IMG/VR virus record: IMGVR_UViG_3300020183_004338
Span: 1-35,045 of that record
Length of the DNA stretch: 35,045 bases
Strand: one strand, 5' to 3'
Source of the DNA: a virus
Each line of letters opens with the position of its first letter. The first letter of the stretch is position 1. The position numbers and the translations under genes were made by a program. Shown in pieces: positions 30,413-35,045 of the stretch. The notes under the pieces are model-generated. The model had not been told where the DNA came from. It did no database searches and saw nothing but the letters and a program-made list of their open reading frames with translations.

Positions 30413-31999
30413 TTATAATTTCCTTGCCCAAATTTCTACGTCACTATTAGGTAAAATTACTGTGGGAAATGATCCTGTAGCCCATGGATTATATAGATAT
30501 CTGTTTGGTCCGCCCTGCAGACTTTGAAAATCTGTATAGCCACCACCACTATTAGCTAATCTGTTTATTGAAGCATTATCATTAATCCAATTATAAATCC
30601 TCCCCATGTCATACCAAGGTCGTGCCTGTAATAATAAACAAACTAAACCTGCTACATTCGGACTTGCCATACTGGTGCCACTTACCTTAACACTTTTAAA
30701 ATTTGAATTATAAGGATATGTTGCGACAGGATAAACCCCCCTGGCCTCAAATGCATTTACATTACTGCATGGACCTACAACATAATCTCCTGCAGTATAA
30801 ATACAAACACCGGGTCCTGTACAACTAAAGTTAGTTTTTCTTTCAGGTACAGGTTGTAATGCAACAGCACCAACCCTGATTGATCTAGGATCTATATTAG
30901 GAGTGCTTCCTCGCATATAATAATACTGTGTAGGGTCACCCGCAAACCTTACTGTATTGTTGTAATCTAATCCTCCAGGTACATCTATTTTATAGCTACT
31001 ATTGCCTGCAGCAGCTATTAAAATGACACCCGCATCTAAACAATCTGAAACATCTGCATTGACGCTTTCAACACTTATATTAACACCTCCATTTCCATTT
31101 ACTAAGCCATATTGATTTTGAGCGCCACTACCTGTCCAACTTGTGCCCCTATAAACCCCACCGGCAATCTGTGATGTACTTCCTCTAAAACCCCAACTCA
31201 TATTTACAATAGTTGGTCTTTTCGTAGTCCAAAAACCATTAGTTTGAGCAGGCTTTTGGGTATGCCATGTTCTTAGCAAATTAAAAGATTGACTAATCGG
31301 CATTCTAGAATCCGCATTACTTCCTAATATATTCATTACATAAATTGCGGCCCCTTTAGCCAATCCATATGTTTTTCCTGCTGTTATTCCACATACATTT
31401 GTGCCGTGACCATTAGTATCAGTATAAAAATTCACTGGCATAGTGCCAGGTATACTGGTGGCTTGAAACCAATTAATAACATTTACTCTGCTTACGTTAT
31501 TATAAGTATTGGTAAACTCAGGATGATTAATTTGTAATCCGGTATCTTGTATCACAAAATCAACACCAATGCCCATACTTGTATAAATTTGTTGATATTC
31601 TACGACCCTGACCTCAGGATCCGGATATTGATTTGTTCTTGAATTTGTCTGAGGCATACCCCAACTTTGATCTATATTTCCTGTATGAAAATTCTGAGTT
31701 CTATAATAACTTCTACTAATATCAACTGTGTCTAGTTCAGGATATATTCCATTTTCTGCTTTACTACCAAATCTTGCATGTATTACTCTTGGATCCTTTC
31801 TTAATTCATGACACTCAGCTCTTGTCATTATAAAATCTACATTACGTAGACTATCTTCTTTTAAATTATGAATTTCTACCTGGCGAGATGGCACAAAAGG
31901 ACTACTACTGCCTTTACTAATCATCTCATCTATAAAGGCATCTACATCTACACCTTTCTGTAGAGTAACAACAACTTTGTTAGTATCTTCACTACTCAT
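30413..31999 (-). CDS. Subtilisin-like serine protease (S8 family)
   Basis: A 528-residue protein with an intact subtilase triad: D152 in VIQDTGLQINHPEF, H198 in NGHGTNVCGI and S443 in SGTSMASPNVAG, plus the oxyanion Asn N333 in AAAGNSS. Residues 1-130 could be a propeptide-like region (VVVTLQKGVDVDAFIDEMIS, resembling an inhibitor_I9-type fold). No signal peptide is seen. It lies within the fibre operon between the 66-aa gene (ATGA overlap) and the Ig-repeat gene, so the protease may be virion-bound, processing fibre proteins or degrading host surface protein. No obvious inactivating change. Confidence 0.9.
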   Translation of the reverse strand: MSSEDTNKVVVTLQKGVDVDAFIDEMISKGSSSPFVPSRQVEIHNLKEDSLRNVDFIMTRAECHELRKDPRVIHARFGSKAENGIYPELDTVDISRSYYRTQNFHTGNIDQSWGMPQTNSRTNQYPDPEVRVVEYQQIYTSMGIGVDFVIQDTGLQINHPEFTNTYNNVSRVNVINWFQATSIPGTMPVNFYTDTNGHGTNVCGITAGKTYGLAKGAAIYVMNILGSNADSRMPISQSFNLLRTWHTQKPAQTNGFWTTKRPTIVNMSWGFRGSTSQIAGGVYRGTSWTGSGAQNQYGLVNGNGGVNISVESVNADVSDCLDAGVILIAAAGNSSYKIDVPGGLDYNNTVRFAGDPTQYYYMRGSTPNIDPRSIRVGAVALQPVPERKTNFSCTGPGVCIYTAGDYVVGPCSNVNAFEARGVYPVATYPYNSNFKSVKVSGTSMASPNVAGLVCLLLQARPWYDMGRIYNWINDNASINRLANSGGGYTDFQSLQGGPNRYLYNPWATGSFPTVILPNSDVEIWARKL

Positions 32000-32196
32000 A
32001 ATTCTTTAGGTGTATTAAGTATTAATATTGTAGCCTTAACTACAGTTTGTAATAGAGTTTTTGATACAGTATCTTCTACTATATTATTCCAATCTATACT
32101 TTGTAATTGTGTCTTTGCAGCAGTCTCAGATATTTTTTGTTTCTTATAATCTGACTTTATTTTACCTATTACTAAACTTAATTCTGATGTATTCAT
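31996..32196 (-). CDS. Small phage protein of unknown function (66 aa)
   Basis: A 66-residue helical protein (MNTSELSLVIGKIKSDYKKQ, then KTLLQTVVKATILILN) without membrane span or motif. It overlaps the protease start by ATGA and has AGGATAAG before its own ATG, so it is likely translated with the protease. Role unknown; a small chaperone for its neighbour is a guess. Confidence 0.55.
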   Translation of the reverse strand: MNTSELSLVIGKIKSDYKKQKISETAAKTQLQSIDWNNIVEDTVSKTLLQTVVKATILILNTPKEL

Positions 32197-32213
32197 AATC
32201 TTATCCTAATAAC

Positions 32214-32594
32214 TTAGTCAGGCTTTGATGGCCAAATGATGTCTGTAATATTTTTATACTTTTGAGGTATATCTCTTAACTTTTGTCTATAATTAGCCCA
32301 TTCTGATTTTTTATCTGTAGGATAATCAGGAAGTTGTGTGTAATCACATTCTGCTAATAATTTTTTTCTTTTGGATCTGACATGATTCCAATTGTTTTCA
32401 ATAATACGATCTTGTTTTTCTACTAGCGTTATATTTCCATTGACTACACTAATTTCTTTGTTGTTATTATGTAACTCATTAACTATTTTTTTATGAGTTG
32501 ATACATCAACCTCAATTAAATCAGTAGGCATAGATTTATAGGATAAGTTACTATCTAAAAAACTTTTTTTACTTGGGCTATAAAAAATTGTCAT
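32214..32594 (-). CDS. Tail-fibre-assembly-like protein (126 aa)
   Basis: A 126-residue protein whose C-terminal half reads RSKRKKLLAECDYTQLPDYP then KKSEWANYRQKLRDIPQKY. This is the well-known phage tail assembly chaperone motif R-x-x-L-L-A-x-x-D-W-T-Q-L-P-D ... W-x-x-Y-R-Q-x-L-R-D-I-P, normally found directly beside fibre genes. Here it follows the collagen-like fibre gene by 1 nt, as expected. AGGATTCT precedes the ATG. N-terminal half (FYSPSKKSFLDSNLSYKSMP) probably binds the fibre tip. Confidence 0.82.
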   Translation of the reverse strand: MTIFYSPSKKSFLDSNLSYKSMPTDLIEVDVSTHKKIVNELHNNNKEISVVNGNITLVEKQDRIIENNWNHVRSKRKKLLAECDYTQLPDYPTDKKSEWANYRQKLRDIPQKYKNITDIIWPSKPD

Positions 32595-32595
32595 T

Positions 32596-35045
<2,450 letters not shown>

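Overview
This window looks like part of a large T4-like tailed phage (myovirus) genome. The basis is gene content: a T4 gp44-type clamp loader ATPase, a PhoH-family ATPase, a GroES-like co-chaperonin, many conserved phage proteins of unknown function, a tail or fibre operon with collagen-like GAT repeats, and repeated T4-type late promoter octamers (GATAAATA/TATAAATA). Nearly everything is on the minus strand in tightly packed operons with ATGA or TAATG overlaps. Only a methyltransferase (612..1349) and phoH (22473..23237) are on the plus strand. The DNA is AT-rich. The host is not shown directly. The phage carries a TctA-type tricarboxylate transporter gene and a membrane-anchored cytochrome c5-like gene, which would fit a proteobacterial host, perhaps a freshwater or marine betaproteobacterium (inference only).

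Layout. 1..3362: accessory region with partial tctA, a methyltransferase, small unknown proteins, a secreted thermonuclease-like protein and a sulfotransferase gene split by a frameshift in an A7 run. 3376..14232: a long minus-strand block, probably of virion-associated or injected proteins. Seven of them begin with a short M-[RK]-x3/4-[FIL]-[IL]-x-E leader resembling the capsid-targeting sequence of T4 internal proteins. Three of these are tandem paralogues sharing a GxGTxWCTA-type domain. The block also holds a Dps-like ferritin, a 2OG-Fe(II) oxygenase and a 47-aa DUF6356-like ORF. 14280..16994: a terminator, cytochrome c, a GT-A glycosyltransferase, a nucleotidyltransferase and small virion-like proteins. 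17028..20845: a ClpA-type unfoldase and a DnaJ/CbpA-type co-chaperone. 20886..26433: conserved phage proteins, phoH, gp44, the GroES-like protein and a fragment resembling DNA polymerase III alpha. 26437..35045: tail or fibre genes, including an Ig-like repeat protein, a subtilisin-like protease with an intact catalytic triad, a tail-fibre-assembly-like protein and a modular collagen-like fibre that runs off the window.

Regulation. Late-type octamers and a few sigma70-type promoters lie only 4-6 nt before several start codons (1698, 2252, 3774, 8599, 20845, 22330, 24433), a geometry that predicts leaderless mRNAs. Other genes have ordinary Shine-Dalgarno sequences. The phage appears to bring its own protein-folding and unfolding set (ClpA, DnaJ, GroES-like), respiratory and transport genes (cytochrome c, TctA), a set of candidate injected proteins and an elaborate fibre.
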